A DNA stretch of 42,326 bases from Caldilineaceae bacterium SB0661_bin_34 (GCA_009841145.1 VXMJ01000022.1:1-42326); one strand, 5' to 3'. Positions 24,037 to 33,474 are shown, counted from the stretch's first letter. Notes: generated by a model not told the origin, from the letters alone. A program made the numbers and translations.

Positions 24037-24442
24037 CTCGTAGCTCCTGGATGATGTCAAGGACTTCCGTACCACTCCGCCAGGAAACATGCACCAGGCA
24101 CCCGGAAACGTCCGGGATCTTGCGAATCAGCGTGTCAGGGGATCAAGGCTCTCCTTGAAATGTCAACGACCAAGTGGCATTGGCATTGTAGGAAGGCCGT
24201 TGCAGGGAGTCAAACCGGCAAAATTTACCGGCGCCAAGAGTTTTCGTACTGGCACAACCTCGTCCGCTTGCATCGCAGGGCAGGCGGCGTACCTGGACGA
24301 TGACAACGCCATCCTGGCCCGTTGGCAACAGCCGCTGCGATCAGCAGAACGAAGGCTTCTGCGCGACGAAAGTGGTCCTGACAAGGCCCTCGTCGACCTG
24401 TGAACGCGAAACGCCGACTGCCCCGACCAGAGCTTGAGTTCT
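24037..24442. other. Intergenic gap between permease and binding-protein genes
   Basis: This 406-bp gap lies inside an otherwise tight minus-strand cluster. No convincing reading frame, hairpin or repeat was seen. It is long enough to hold a separate promoter for the binding-protein gene, which is often made in excess over permeases. Confidence 0.4.
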
Positions 24443-25552
24443 CTAGAGAGAGTAGGGATCCGCAGCGTCCCGGAGACCGTCTCCCAGGAAATTGAACATC
24501 AACACGGTCACAATGATGAACAGCAGCGGGATCAACTTCCAGGTGTGATGCGCCAGCGCGGCGAAATTCTGGGTTTCCTGCAGCAGAACCCCCCAGCTCA
24601 CCCCGGGATCCTGCATTCCGATGCCAATGAAGCTCAAGGCTGTCTCACCCAAGATCATGCCGGGAATGGCCAGCGTGATCGACACAATGAGATAGCTGGC
24701 GAAATTGGGCAGGAGATGGGTCAGGATCGTGTTCAGATCGGAACTGCCTCCAATCTTGGCCGCCGTCACGAAGTCCAGATCACGCAATGACAGCAACTTG
24801 CCCCGCACCACGCGAGCCAGACCCGGCCAGCCGAACAGGGACAGCACGACGGTAATGGCCAGGAAGGTGGCTTCCACACTCCAGTCGGTGGGGATGGCTG
24901 CCGACAGGGTGATCCACAGCGGCAACGTGGGGATGCTGATCATCAGGTCGATGAAACGCTGGACGACCTCGTCGACCATGCCTCCGAAATATCCCGACAA
25001 CCCGCCAATCACGCAGCCAAGCAGGAAGGAGATGAGCACGCCGGCAAACCCGATGAAGAGTGAAATGCGCGCACCTTTCAGCGTGCGCGAAAAAAGGTCG
25101 CGGCTGATGCTGTCGGTTCCAAACAGGAAGATGTAACGGTTTTCACCGGACACACCGAACAAATGACGGTCGGAGTCAACGAGACCCATAAATTTGTAGG
25201 GGTCGCCGCGTACAATGAATTCGATGGGGACAATCTCATCCGTGACCTCGGTATAGATCTCGCGGAACGTCTCGGGGTGGCGCCCGCGTTCGATGCCGTA
25301 GATGAACGGCCGCTGCCACGTTCCGTTTGTGTCGCGCACACGAATGCGGGACGGCGGTACATCCCTGAAGCCCTTGAGCCGCGTGTTGGCATCGTAGGGT
25401 GCGAGATAGTCCGACAGCAAGGCCAGGGCATAGAGCACGATAAGCACTGTGCCGCCGATACGGGCCAGGCGGTGTTTGCGAAAGCGGCGCCACATCAGCT
25501 GGTTGACCGATGTGTACTCGTAGGCCTTGGCGGCGGAAAGATCCTGGGCCAT
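24443..25552 (-). CDS. ABC transporter permease, OppC/DppC type
   Basis: Inner-membrane permease of 369 residues. The N-terminal segment MWRRFRKHRLARIGGTVLIVLYALALLSDYLAPYD is the OppC_N signature. A long extracytoplasmic region of about 120 residues follows, ending in FLFGTDSISRDLFSRTLKGARISLFIGFAGV, typical of DppC-type proteins. The EAA-like loop is FVTAAKIGGSSDLNTILTHLLPN, and PGVSWGVLLQE plus FNFLGDGLRDAADP close the protein as usual. It forms the pore with the OppB-type permease encoded 30 bp upstream. Confidence 0.9.
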   Translation of the reverse strand: MAQDLSAAKAYEYTSVNQLMWRRFRKHRLARIGGTVLIVLYALALLSDYLAPYDANTRLKGFRDVPPSRIRVRDTNGTWQRPFIYGIERGRHPETFREIYTEVTDEIVPIEFIVRGDPYKFMGLVDSDRHLFGVSGENRYIFLFGTDSISRDLFSRTLKGARISLFIGFAGVLISFLLGCVIGGLSGYFGGMVDEVVQRFIDLMISIPTLPLWITLSAAIPTDWSVEATFLAITVVLSLFGWPGLARVVRGKLLSLRDLDFVTAAKIGGSSDLNTILTHLLPNFASYLIVSITLAIPGMILGETALSFIGIGMQDPGVSWGVLLQETQNFAALAHHTWKLIPLLFIIVTVLMFNFLGDGLRDAADPYSL

Positions 25553-25582
25553 GGTGCTGATTCCCGAGATGCGTCGCCCAAC

Positions 25583-26578
25583 CTATGCGTCGTAACGGAT
25601 CCTGGGATCCAGCCAGACCAATCCCAAGTCCGAAATCAGCGTGCCGATCACGGTCAACACGCTCAGGATCATCAGGATGCTGCCTGCGAGTTGCATGTCC
25701 TGTGACAGCACGGCTTCCAGCAGGATCGGTCCCACCGTCTCAAGGTTGAGCACGATCGCGACCAGCACCTCGCCCCCCACCATGCCCGGCAGCATCCAAC
25801 CAATGGTGCTGACAATGGGGTTGAAGGTAATGCGGATTGGGTATTTCCACAGCAGACGTCGTTCCGACAGTCCCTTGGCGCGGGCCGTCTCGACATAGGG
25901 CTGATAGAGTTCATCGAGCAGATTCCCCCGCACGACGCGGATCATGCCGGCGGTGCCCGCAGTCGCCAGCACCAACAGCGGCACCCACACGTTCTTGAGC
26001 AGGTCTGCCAGTTTGGCCAGGGACCAGGGCGCGTCGTGGTACTTGAGCGAAAACAGGCCGGTGATGCCAAAGCCCGTAAATTCATAGACGAACCACATGA
26101 GGACAATGGCGAACAGGAAGTTCGGAACCGCCAGGCCGAAAAACCCCATGAAGGTAAAGAAGTAATCCGCGGCGGAATACTGATGCGTGGCGGAATGGAT
26201 GCCGATGGGCACGGCGACGGCCCACACCAGGATGGTACTCACGAGCGCAATGCCCATGGTGAGGGGAACTCTCTCCGCCAGGATGTCCGTTACCGGTTTG
26301 CCTGCGTACTCGGTGGCCATCGCCCGCCCCAAGTCCCCGCGCAGAAACCCGCTTATCCAACGGACGTAGCGCACGTACATCGGTCGATCAAGCGCGTAGA
26401 GGCGCTGAATCCGGGAGATTTCAGCTTCGTCCGCCTGCAGGCCCCGACTCTCCATGGCCGCAATGTAGGTGGTCAGGTAGTCGCCGGGTGGCAGTTCAAT
26501 CACGGCAAAGATGATCACCGACAGCGCAAACAGCATCGGAATCAAAATCATGATGCGGCGTGCCAGGACGTGGATCAT
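25583..26578 (-). CDS. ABC transporter permease, OppB/DppB type
   Basis: Permease of 331 residues with an N-terminal membrane segment (RRIMILIPMLFALSVIIFAVIELPPGDY) followed by a periplasmic loop and five further membrane segments. Typical OppB features are the LYALDRPMYVRYVRWISGFLRGDLGRA stretch, the EAA loop YVETARAKGLSERRLLWKYPIR, and the C-terminal DLGLVWLDPRIRYDA. The upstream 104-codon open frame ends in an ATGA overlap with this start. It pairs with the OppC-type permease downstream. Confidence 0.9.
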   Translation of the reverse strand: MIHVLARRIMILIPMLFALSVIIFAVIELPPGDYLTTYIAAMESRGLQADEAEISRIQRLYALDRPMYVRYVRWISGFLRGDLGRAMATEYAGKPVTDILAERVPLTMGIALVSTILVWAVAVPIGIHSATHQYSAADYFFTFMGFFGLAVPNFLFAIVLMWFVYEFTGFGITGLFSLKYHDAPWSLAKLADLLKNVWVPLLVLATAGTAGMIRVVRGNLLDELYQPYVETARAKGLSERRLLWKYPIRITFNPIVSTIGWMLPGMVGGEVLVAIVLNLETVGPILLEAVLSQDMQLAGSILMILSVLTVIGTLISDLGLVWLDPRIRYDA

Positions 26579-26889
26579 GTCCGGATCCTCAGAGACATGG
26601 ATCGGTTCCTATGGACCAAGGCGGAGTGCGATCCTGCTACAACCCTGCGCGACCCGGGTATGACCAACAGCTTGACTTCGGAGGCCGCGCTCTTGTCCCA
26701 ATCATAGACCAGGGAAAAATCTCCGGGATTTCGTTCCCAGTGTCGAAGGGCTGTCCTCTCGGCAGATGAATCCTTCGATGCAGACATCGATCCGCTGCTG
26801 TTGACAATCGCATGGAAACAGCCGGAATCCGGCAGCACCACAGCAGTTGCATCCCCAATCAACTCACAAGGCACGCTGCCTGATCTCAC
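26575..26889 (-). CDS. Possible small protein of unknown function between GH2 and permease genes
   Basis: A 104-codon open frame fills almost exactly the gap between two cluster genes. It starts 8 bp after the GH2 stop, and its stop overlaps the permease start as ATGA. That spacing is what a co-translated gene would show. Against it, there is no clear Shine-Dalgarno, third-position GC looks lower than in neighbours, and the sequence (SSGSMSASKDSSAERTALRHWE...) recalls no family. It may equally be a chance open frame in a noncoding spacer. Confidence 0.25.
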   Translation of the reverse strand: MRSGSVPCELIGDATAVVLPDSGCFHAIVNSSGSMSASKDSSAERTALRHWERNPGDFSLVYDWDKSAASEVKLLVIPGSRRVVAGSHSALVHRNRSMSLRIRT

Positions 26890-26897
26890 AAACTGCC

Positions 26898-29438
26898 TCA
26901 GGCCGGATCCGCATTCCAGGCCATCGCCTTCACCGACTCGTCCAAGTGGGAAACCTTGATCGGACGCCGCTCGCCGGGATCAAGCCATATGAACGATTCG
27001 GCACAGCTGAACACATCCGTGATGCCGGGTGTCTGGAAATGGACACCGACCGCGGGCAGGTCGCCGGTGTTGGTGACGACGATGGAATCACCGTGCCGGC
27101 GCGTGTCCAGCGATGTACGCGGCAACGAGAAGAGGGACCCCTGGATCTGGGTGTAGTTGATCCAGTAGAACGTGCGATCCGCCAGCCGATTGCCCTTGAT
27201 TACGTCCGCGACCACCAGCAGGGGAATATTGAAGGTCTGATCGGCGTTCAGGGACAGGACACCCAAGTCCCGGACTTGCTGCCATGGTTCCGCCACGCCC
27301 CTGAACTCCTGCACCGCGACCGGTGCCAGGTGCTGGCCGAAGGCGCGTATGCGCACCTTCCAGTCGCTTCGCTCAAGGTCAAAGGCATCGTCAAGCAGGA
27401 ATACCGGCAGCTCCACCGGTTCCCCGGCCACGGACATGCGCGGAAACAGCACGCAGGCGTGCAGGGGCGCATAGGCCTGCTGCAGGATGTGATAGGCAAT
27501 CTTGGGGGCACCGTACCAATCGACCGTCGACCAAGACGAAGCCGGATTGTTGTCGTTGATCTTGTAGTAGCAGATGCCGGTGGCGTGCGGCCAACGCGCG
27601 CGATTCAGTTCCACCACGTGCCGCATGCCGGTGGCCTGGGTCATCTGAATGCCGAGAATGAAGTTCTCAAGGCTGTTGTTGGGCACCCAGTCACCGACGT
27701 ACTGGGCATGGATCGACATGCCGGCCTTCTTGTTGAACACCGGCATGCGATGAGCCAGTGTGCCATCCGCTCTGGGCGGCCAGGCATCATGCTCCTCAAC
27801 CGGCAGAAACTTCAGTGTCGACTCCAACGAGGGCATGGAGGCCACTCCAAACTCCCCAATGAAGGTCTCCTTCATGGACAGCCACTTGTCCAACGGCTGC
27901 CGTCCCCAGTACACATCGTAGTTGTGCATGCTGCCGCCCCAGGGTTCGGCCCGATGGAAGGGGCGCGTGCCGTCCAGTTCGATGCTGTGGCGGCCCATCA
28001 TGTTGATGCTGGGTCCGAACGGCTTGCTGGATTCGTTGCCGGCGCCGTACATGACCAGGGACGGATGGTTCCGGATGCGCAACGTGGTGTGGCGCACCGT
28101 CTCGTCCAGCAGATCCAGGGGCTGGACGTCATGGGAGTTCCAGGCCGTGGGCCACTCCTGCAGAATCATTACCCCGTGACGGTCGGCCAGGTCGAAGAAA
28201 TCGTCCGTCTCCGGCATGCCGGAGCCCCAGGCCCTCAGCATATGGATATGGGAATCGCGCGCCATCTGGAAAAAGCGGGCGTACAGGTTCCGGTCAAAGC
28301 GCATCAGCGCGTCCATGGTGCACCAGTTGGCCCCCTTGATGAACAGCGGCCGGCCATTGATGACGAAGGTCCAGTTGTACAGCTCCGGGTCGGGGCCATC
28401 CGGCAAGGGACGCATTTCGACCGTGCGCAGTCCGAAAGTGGTTTCCACCCTGTCGGTACTGACGGGGGAATCGCCTTCAAGGCCAAGGCAAAGGCGATAG
28501 AAGTCCGGATCGCCGTGATCCACCGGCCACCAGAGGTGGGGATCGGGAATGGTCAGTTCCAGCCGCACCTCGCTGGTTCCGCCGGTGCCTTCGACAGCAT
28601 GGTCAAAATGGAAACTGCGGCCCGCAAAATTCTCGGGAGCCACAACCCCCGACAGCCTTCCCTGCCAGGCGCTGTCGGGACCCTCGATCTGGACGGTCAG
28701 AAGCACCTTGCCCGCCTCCGTATCCAGGGTGGCAACGAACGGATTCCGCAGGCGCAGCGGAGAGCGGGCCTCCAGGAACACCGGCCGCCAAATGCCGACC
28801 GTGGGCAGATTGATGTAGTGCCAACCATAGGAATTGTTGAAGGTGGTGGTGTCCATCCAGCCAAGGTTCATCCCCTTGAAGAAGCGCCAGTCCTCTCCTT
28901 CGCGGAGGTGAAAGGGAGCCGGCTGCAACCTCACCACCAGTTCGTTGTCCTCCAGCAGAAGTTCGTCCACCGGAAACTCGAACTCCCCGAACATGCCCCG
29001 GTGCGAGCCCAGATGGTGACCGTTGAGCCAGACGTCGCAAGCGTCGAACACACCCTGGAAACACAGGTGCGTGGCATCACCCAGATGCCTGAACCGCCTG
29101 CGCAACCACCAGGTGCGGAATCCCTCCGGATAAGCAACTTCGTCGTTCAGGCCCACGTAGGGATCGGGGATGCGGCCCGCTTCCAGCAGGGCGGTATGCA
29201 CGCTGCACGGCACGTTGGCAGTAATGGCATCGGACCAGTCCGATCCAAGGCGTTCGTCCGGAGACATTTCCGCCGCCATTTCCCACTCGCCGCTGAGATC
29301 GATGTGGCCGGGAGAATCCAAGGGATTTCCGTCACCCGGCAGGAGGGCAATCGGCTGGCCGGGTCCGTCGAGCGGGGAGTGACGGGGCGCGAATTCATCC
29401 CTGTCAATCTGATCCAGGCTTTGAGGCAAGGGGTTCAT
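26898..29438 (-). CDS. Glycoside hydrolase family 2 protein, beta-mannosidase-like
   Basis: Retaining exo-glycosidase of 846 residues; the likely reaction is release of terminal beta-mannose from oligosaccharides. Order of domains: a galactose-binding-like N-terminal domain (IDLSGEWEM near 47, VPCSVHTALLEAGRIPDPYVGLND, and DACDVWLNGHHLGSHRGMF at 132-150), an Ig-like GH2 domain (about 225-350), then the TIM barrel (GLRTVEMRP...NGRPLFIKGANW from about 336). The acid/base is Glu469 in YGAGNESS and the nucleophile Glu529 in FIGEFGVASMPS. The pattern PCSVHTALLEAG-IPDPY and IGEFG favour beta-mannosidase over beta-galactosidase. No signal peptide is visible, so it probably acts in the cytoplasm on imported sugars. 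It is encoded 58 bp after the GH29 gene in the same cluster. Confidence 0.85.
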   Translation of the reverse strand: MNPLPQSLDQIDRDEFAPRHSPLDGPGQPIALLPGDGNPLDSPGHIDLSGEWEMAAEMSPDERLGSDWSDAITANVPCSVHTALLEAGRIPDPYVGLNDEVAYPEGFRTWWLRRRFRHLGDATHLCFQGVFDACDVWLNGHHLGSHRGMFGEFEFPVDELLLEDNELVVRLQPAPFHLREGEDWRFFKGMNLGWMDTTTFNNSYGWHYINLPTVGIWRPVFLEARSPLRLRNPFVATLDTEAGKVLLTVQIEGPDSAWQGRLSGVVAPENFAGRSFHFDHAVEGTGGTSEVRLELTIPDPHLWWPVDHGDPDFYRLCLGLEGDSPVSTDRVETTFGLRTVEMRPLPDGPDPELYNWTFVINGRPLFIKGANWCTMDALMRFDRNLYARFFQMARDSHIHMLRAWGSGMPETDDFFDLADRHGVMILQEWPTAWNSHDVQPLDLLDETVRHTTLRIRNHPSLVMYGAGNESSKPFGPSINMMGRHSIELDGTRPFHRAEPWGGSMHNYDVYWGRQPLDKWLSMKETFIGEFGVASMPSLESTLKFLPVEEHDAWPPRADGTLAHRMPVFNKKAGMSIHAQYVGDWVPNNSLENFILGIQMTQATGMRHVVELNRARWPHATGICYYKINDNNPASSWSTVDWYGAPKIAYHILQQAYAPLHACVLFPRMSVAGEPVELPVFLLDDAFDLERSDWKVRIRAFGQHLAPVAVQEFRGVAEPWQQVRDLGVLSLNADQTFNIPLLVVADVIKGNRLADRTFYWINYTQIQGSLFSLPRTSLDTRRHGDSIVVTNTGDLPAVGVHFQTPGITDVFSCAESFIWLDPGERRPIKVSHLDESVKAMAWNADPA

Positions 29439-29496
29439 GGTGATTTGTCCCGTGAAGGTGAATTGGAGGAACTGGACCTGATGGGAAGAGGCAGGG

Positions 29497-30795
29497 TCAA
29501 CCTGCGACCACGCCGTCGAACTTGAGAGTGACCGGGTTGGGCCAGCGCAAGTCGTTGTACAGGCGCTGGGTGCGGCAATAGGTCACGGCCACCCCCGTGG
29601 GCGTGGCAAACCAGCGTGGCCGCGGATCGAAGTCGGGCCGATATTCGAGGGTTAGGCCCGAGGCACCCAGTACGTCCACACGGGCATCGGCCTGCAGGTG
29701 CAATCCGTCGACGGCGACTGTGCGCCAGATGCCCAACGGCAGCGGCGGTCCCAAATCGATCGCATAGACCGCGGTGCCGTCGCGGCTTTGCGTGAAGGCC
29801 AGATCGCCCTGCCGGGAATGGAGCCAGGGACGGGTGGCCTGCATGGCCTCCCCGTTGACGAACATCCAAAGGCCCAGCTCCCGGACCCTGTCGTCCTTGT
29901 CCCGAGGCAGCACCCCGTCCGCGTCCGGGCCGCCGATGGCCAGCAACAGCGTGCCGCCGCGCGAACGGCAGTCCACAAGCAGTTCGATCAGCTCCCGGCC
30001 CGTCTTGTTGCGGTCGTTGCCGGCCCGATACTGCCATTGGCGGCCAATGGTGTAGTGGGACTCGAAAGGCCCCTGAACATCCTGGCGGGCTTCCTGTTCA
30101 GGCGTGGTGATCCCGCCCCGCGTCACCATCAGTTCCGGCTTCAGGTCCCAGGCGAACTCAACCAGCGAGGCAGTCGCCGCCTGATACCCGTCAACGCACA
30201 GGATGTCGGGATCGTAGACGGTGATAAGTTCCTCCAGCTGACGCTGGTCATAGGCCAGCAATTCCGGATTGAATTCCGGATTGCAGTAGTCCCGGCTGCG
30301 CGTGACCTCCCGACCCCGGCGCCACTGGAACCAGGCGTCGTCCGGGGAAAAATAGAACCCAACCGGGATGTCCCTGGCGCGCAGGGCCTGGGTGTACTGG
30401 TGCAGGATGTCCCTGCCGTACGCCGTGTTGGTCACCTTGAAATCCGTAGTGGCGGTGTCCCACATGCAAAAGCCGTTGTGGTTCTTGGCGGTGACCGTGA
30501 CATAGTCGAATCCACAGGTCGCCGCCAGGCGCGCATACCAGGCTGCATCGAATTGCTGCGGGTTGAACCAGAGCGGCAGCTGGCGGAAATAGCGATCGAG
30601 ATAGGTCGGGGATGCACCTACCACGGAATGGGCGTTGACCATTCCGAAGACGGCATCGACCGTCCAGTACAGGTACATGCCCAAGGCCAGATCCTGGTAC
30701 CAGGCCAGTGTCTCCGGAGTATTGGCCCGTTGGGTATACACCTCCTGCGAGGCGCGGTCCTGGTCGTGTGCGTGCGCCGGTTGGTTCAAGGCCAT
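29497..30795 (-). CDS. Glycoside hydrolase family 29 protein, alpha-L-fucosidase-like
   Basis: Protein of 432 residues with a GH29 TIM-barrel. The usual KHHDGF is AKNHNGFCMWDT (103-114), and GRDILHQYTQALRARDIPVGFYFSPDDAW (127-155) matches the family strand-helix. The likely nucleophile is Asp202 in DPDILCVDGYQ. WQYRAGNDRNKTGRELIELLVDCRSRGGTLLLAIGGPDADG matches the LL-NIGP-GDG region. Departures from typical enzymes are LGMYLYWTVDAVFG in place of the FGIFIHWG start, and Asn for His/Asp in the KHHDG motif, so the specificity may differ from plain fucosidase. No signal peptide. It lies 12 bp after the OppF-type ATPase gene, so it is co-transcribed with the importer. Confidence 0.75.
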   Translation of the reverse strand: MALNQPAHAHDQDRASQEVYTQRANTPETLAWYQDLALGMYLYWTVDAVFGMVNAHSVVGASPTYLDRYFRQLPLWFNPQQFDAAWYARLAATCGFDYVTVTAKNHNGFCMWDTATTDFKVTNTAYGRDILHQYTQALRARDIPVGFYFSPDDAWFQWRRGREVTRSRDYCNPEFNPELLAYDQRQLEELITVYDPDILCVDGYQAATASLVEFAWDLKPELMVTRGGITTPEQEARQDVQGPFESHYTIGRQWQYRAGNDRNKTGRELIELLVDCRSRGGTLLLAIGGPDADGVLPRDKDDRVRELGLWMFVNGEAMQATRPWLHSRQGDLAFTQSRDGTAVYAIDLGPPLPLGIWRTVAVDGLHLQADARVDVLGASGLTLEYRPDFDPRPRWFATPTGVAVTYCRTQRLYNDLRWPNPVTLKFDGVVAG

Positions 30796-30807
30796 AACGG
30801 TCCTGGT

Positions 30808-31833
30808 CTACACACCCTGCAGTTCGATTTCCTCGGAGAAATGACAGGCCGCGCCATGATCTTCCTGCCAGTCGACATAGGGCGGATCTTCCGACCGGCA
30901 GATGTCCTGGGCATAGCTGCAGCGGGGGTGGAAATGGCAACCGGCAGGGGGATTGGCAGGATTGGCGACCTCGCCAGGCAGAATGATGCGGTCGGACCGT
31001 CGATCGGGATCCGGCTGGGGCACCGCCGAGAGCAGGGCTTCCGTGTAGGGATGCAAAGGCTGGTGGAACAGCCGGCGGGTGGGACCGCTTTCCACAACCC
31101 GGCCGCAATACATGACGGCGACGCGGTCGGAGATGTGCTCGACTACGCTCAAGTCGTGCGCAATGAACAGATAGGTCAGGCTGAATTCCTGCTGGAGATC
31201 CTTGAGGGTGTTCAGGATTTGGGCCTGGATGGACACATCCAGGGCCGACACCGGTTCATCGGCCACGATCAGTTTGGGATTGGTGGCCAGGGCGCGGGCG
31301 ATGCCGATCCGCTGCCTCTGTCCACCGGAGAAGGCATGGGGATATCGATGCAGGTGCTGGGCTTCCAGCCCCACCACCTCAACCAAGGAGCGGACCCGGT
31401 CTTCGGTTTCCCCGGCCTTGACGATCTGAAGCTTGCGCAGCGGTTCACTGACGATATCCAGCACGGTCCAGCGGGGATCCAGCGACAGGAAGGGATCCTG
31501 GAAGATCATGGACATGTGCTGGCGGTAGGTTCGCAACTCGTTTTGGCTGGCCACTGCCAGATCGATGGAGTCGCGTCCTTCAATGTCCAGGCGAATGGCT
31601 CCACTGGTGGGCTTCTGGGCTCGCACCACACAGCGTCCCAGAGTGGTCTTGCCCGAGCCGGATTCGCCAACCAGGCCAAGGGTCTCTCCGGGCGCCAGCT
31701 CCAGATCCACACCATCCACTGCCCGTACCTGCCCCACCACACGACGCAGCAACCCTTTCTGCACGGGAAAATATTTGCGTAGCGACTCGATTTGCAGCAA
31801 CGGAGCCGGGGTCGAAGCCCTTTCGTCTGTCAT
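30808..31833 (-). CDS. Oligopeptide/oligosaccharide ABC transporter ATP-binding protein, OppF/DppF type
   Basis: ATPase of 341 residues. Walker A is GESGSGKTT, the Q-loop is in [14 protein letters not shown], the signature is [15 protein letters not shown] and Walker B is [14 protein letters not shown]. The switch His is in [14 protein letters not shown]. The C-terminal Cys-containing oligo_HPY segment ([21 protein letters not shown]) is typical of Opp/Dpp ATPases. Its start overlaps the OppD-type stop by four bases (ATGA), showing translational coupling. It energises the OppBC-type permeases encoded 5 kb further along the cluster. Confidence 0.92.
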   Translation of the reverse strand: MTDERASTPAPLLQIESLRKYFPVQKGLLRRVVGQVRAVDGVDLELAPGETLGLVGESGSGKTTLGRCVVRAQKPTSGAIRLDIEGRDSIDLAVASQNELRTYRQHMSMIFQDPFLSLDPRWTVLDIVSEPLRKLQIVKAGETEDRVRSLVEVVGLEAQHLHRYPHAFSGGQRQRIGIARALATNPKLIVADEPVSALDVSIQAQILNTLKDLQQEFSLTYLFIAHDLSVVEHISDRVAVMYCGRVVESGPTRRLFHQPLHPYTEALLSAVPQPDPDRRSDRIILPGEVANPANPPAGCHFHPRCSYAQDICRSEDPPYVDWQEDHGAACHFSEEIELQGV

Positions 31834-32876
31834 GGACCTTCCACTTCCTGGCTGTGCAAAAAACAGCGAACGGAGTGGTGTGGATGCAACTGTACGAGGG
31901 CCGGCATCGCCTGGTCGCAGACTCCCTCCATCTGATCGGGACAGCGGTCCAGAAAACTGCAGATGGCAGGCGGGTCCAGGGGAATGGGAACCGTACCCGC
32001 GATCGCATTCAGCCGCGAGCGCTCCTCACCAAGACGGGGGATGGATTCCATCAGGCGGATCGTGTAGGGGTGCCGGGGGTTGTGGAAAATCTCCCGCACG
32101 GGTCCCGCCTCCACAATCCGGCCCAGGTACATGACGGCAACGTGGTCGCAGGTTTCGGCAATGACACCCAGATCGTGGGTGATGAACAGCACGGCCATCT
32201 GGTGTTCGGCCTGCAGTTCCCGGATCAATTCCAGAATCTGGGCCTGCACGGTTACATCCAGTGCCGTGGTCGGTTCGTCCGCAATCAGCAGCGATGGCCT
32301 GCATGACAACGCCATCGCAATCATCACCCGCTGTCGCATGCCACCGGAAAGGTGGTGGGGAAATTCCTGCAAGCGCTGGCCGGGATCCGGAATGCCAACC
32401 CGGTCCAGCAACTCGTGCGATCGTTCCATGGCTTCCCGGCGGTCCACGGACATATGCAGCAGAATGGTTTCACTGAGCTGATTGCCAATCGAGTGCACCG
32501 GACTCAGGGAACTCATCGGTTCTTGGAAAATCATGGTGATCTCGCGTCCCCGGATGGAACGGATCTCCCGGCCGGTCGGGTCCATGGCCGTCAGTTCCAC
32601 GGATCCCTGCTCCTGTGACTGGAACGTGATCGTGCCGGCTTCGATGCGCCCCGGCCGCGGCACTATGCCCAGAATGGATCGGGCTGTGACACTTTTGCCA
32701 CAGCCGCTCTCGCCAATCAGTCCCAGGGTCGAACAGGCGGGCACCGAGAAATCCACACCGTCGACAGCCTTGAGGATCCCGTCGTCGGTATGGAACCAGG
32801 TCTTCAGTCCCTGTACGGTCAACAGGGCCTCTGCGGTATTTGGCCCCGCTTGGGGCGCGCTCCCGGATGTGGTCAT
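31830..32876 (-). CDS. Oligopeptide/oligosaccharide ABC transporter ATP-binding protein, OppD/DppD type
   Basis: ATPase of 348 residues from ATG 32876 (MTTSGSAP). Walker A is GESGCGKS, the Q-loop [17 protein letters not shown], the signature [15 protein letters not shown] and Walker [15 protein letters not shown]. The switch His is in [14 protein letters not shown]. The C-terminus has the four-Cys-like pattern [17 protein letters not shown]. The frame is open 132 bp further upstream but without homology. It is the first gene of the glycan cluster, and a possible promoter lies about 100 bp upstream. Confidence 0.92.
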   Translation of the reverse strand: MTTSGSAPQAGPNTAEALLTVQGLKTWFHTDDGILKAVDGVDFSVPACSTLGLIGESGCGKSVTARSILGIVPRPGRIEAGTITFQSQEQGSVELTAMDPTGREIRSIRGREITMIFQEPMSSLSPVHSIGNQLSETILLHMSVDRREAMERSHELLDRVGIPDPGQRLQEFPHHLSGGMRQRVMIAMALSCRPSLLIADEPTTALDVTVQAQILELIRELQAEHQMAVLFITHDLGVIAETCDHVAVMYLGRIVEAGPVREIFHNPRHPYTIRLMESIPRLGEERSRLNAIAGTVPIPLDPPAICSFLDRCPDQMEGVCDQAMPALVQLHPHHSVRCFLHSQEVEGP

Positions 32877-32979
32877 GAACTGCCTGCAAACCTGACCTGT
32901 CGGTCGTGCCGCTTCACCTTCAGCGACAGGGCCTGTCCAAAGGCTCTGTGGGCGCTGTTCTGTCAGTACGGAGCACTCT

Positions 32980-33008
32980 ATTATTGAGCAGCCGACGAAT
33001 TGCAGCAA
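32980..33008 (-). promoter_or_regulatory. Possible promoter of Opp-type glycan cluster
   Basis: On the minus strand, TTGCTG (33008-33003) and AATAAT (32985-32980) are spaced by 17 bp, about 100 bp before the OppD-type start. The -10 matches consensus at five of six positions, the -35 at three. Confidence 0.35.
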
Positions 33009-33345
33009 CTCGATTTGACAGCGGCCTCTCTACACCGAGTCGGGTTTGGGAGCCATGCACGGTCCGGACAGGGTCAGCCCAGTGATGCTGCTGGTCATGT
33101 TTTGCATTCCGGACGGCTGATCCCCGGTGGTCGGGGTACAGGAGGCAGCGGTCCCGATGCAGAGAACATCAATGGAACCTAAACTATCCCAATTTGTCCC
33201 ATGCAGGTGCCAGTCACCGGTGGTACGTGACGGTTCTGGAATCCGAAACCGGCGGACAAAACACCTCACCCCCCTTCGACGTGTAGGCAAGCCAAAACCC
33301 CCCATATCCCGGTTTCAACCGATCGCCTCCGCATCCCTCCATCGG

Positions 33346-33363
33346 CGAATGGCATGCCATTCG
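33346..33363. promoter_or_regulatory. 18-bp perfect palindrome, possible operator
   Basis: CGAATGGCATGCCATTCG is its own reverse complement. It lies in the 600-bp region between the glycan cluster (-) and the AAA ATPase gene (+), 112 bp before the latter. The size suits a dimeric repressor such as a LacI-family protein, but no regulator gene is present in the window. The rest of 33009-33425 shows no gene. Confidence 0.4.
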
Positions 33364-33425
33364 GTACCTGCCTGTGCACTTGGTCCTCCTGTCGGAACCG
33401 ATCACATGTATACTCAAGTTACCTA

Positions 33426-33474
33426 AAGTTATCAAAATCAGATAAGACAGGATAACTTAGATATAATTCTGTCC
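33426..33474 (+). promoter_or_regulatory. Promoter and inverted repeat directly before AAA ATPase gene
   Basis: TATAAT at 33462-33467 is a perfect -10 box only seven bases before the ATG at 33475, so the transcript would be leaderless or nearly so. An 8-bp inverted repeat, AAGTTATC (33426-33433) and GATAACTT (33451-33458), spans the -35 region and could be an operator that blocks polymerase. The stretch is clearly AT-richer than its surroundings. Confidence 0.5.

Noticed and set aside
22126-24054. 642-codon open frame antisense to the family 5 binding protein
   Set aside because: Shadow frame; the minus strand has a signal peptide, Shine-Dalgarno and family motifs.
26847-29525. 892-codon open frame antisense to the GH2 gene
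   Set aside because: Shadow frame; the minus strand encodes a complete GH2 enzyme with both catalytic glutamates.
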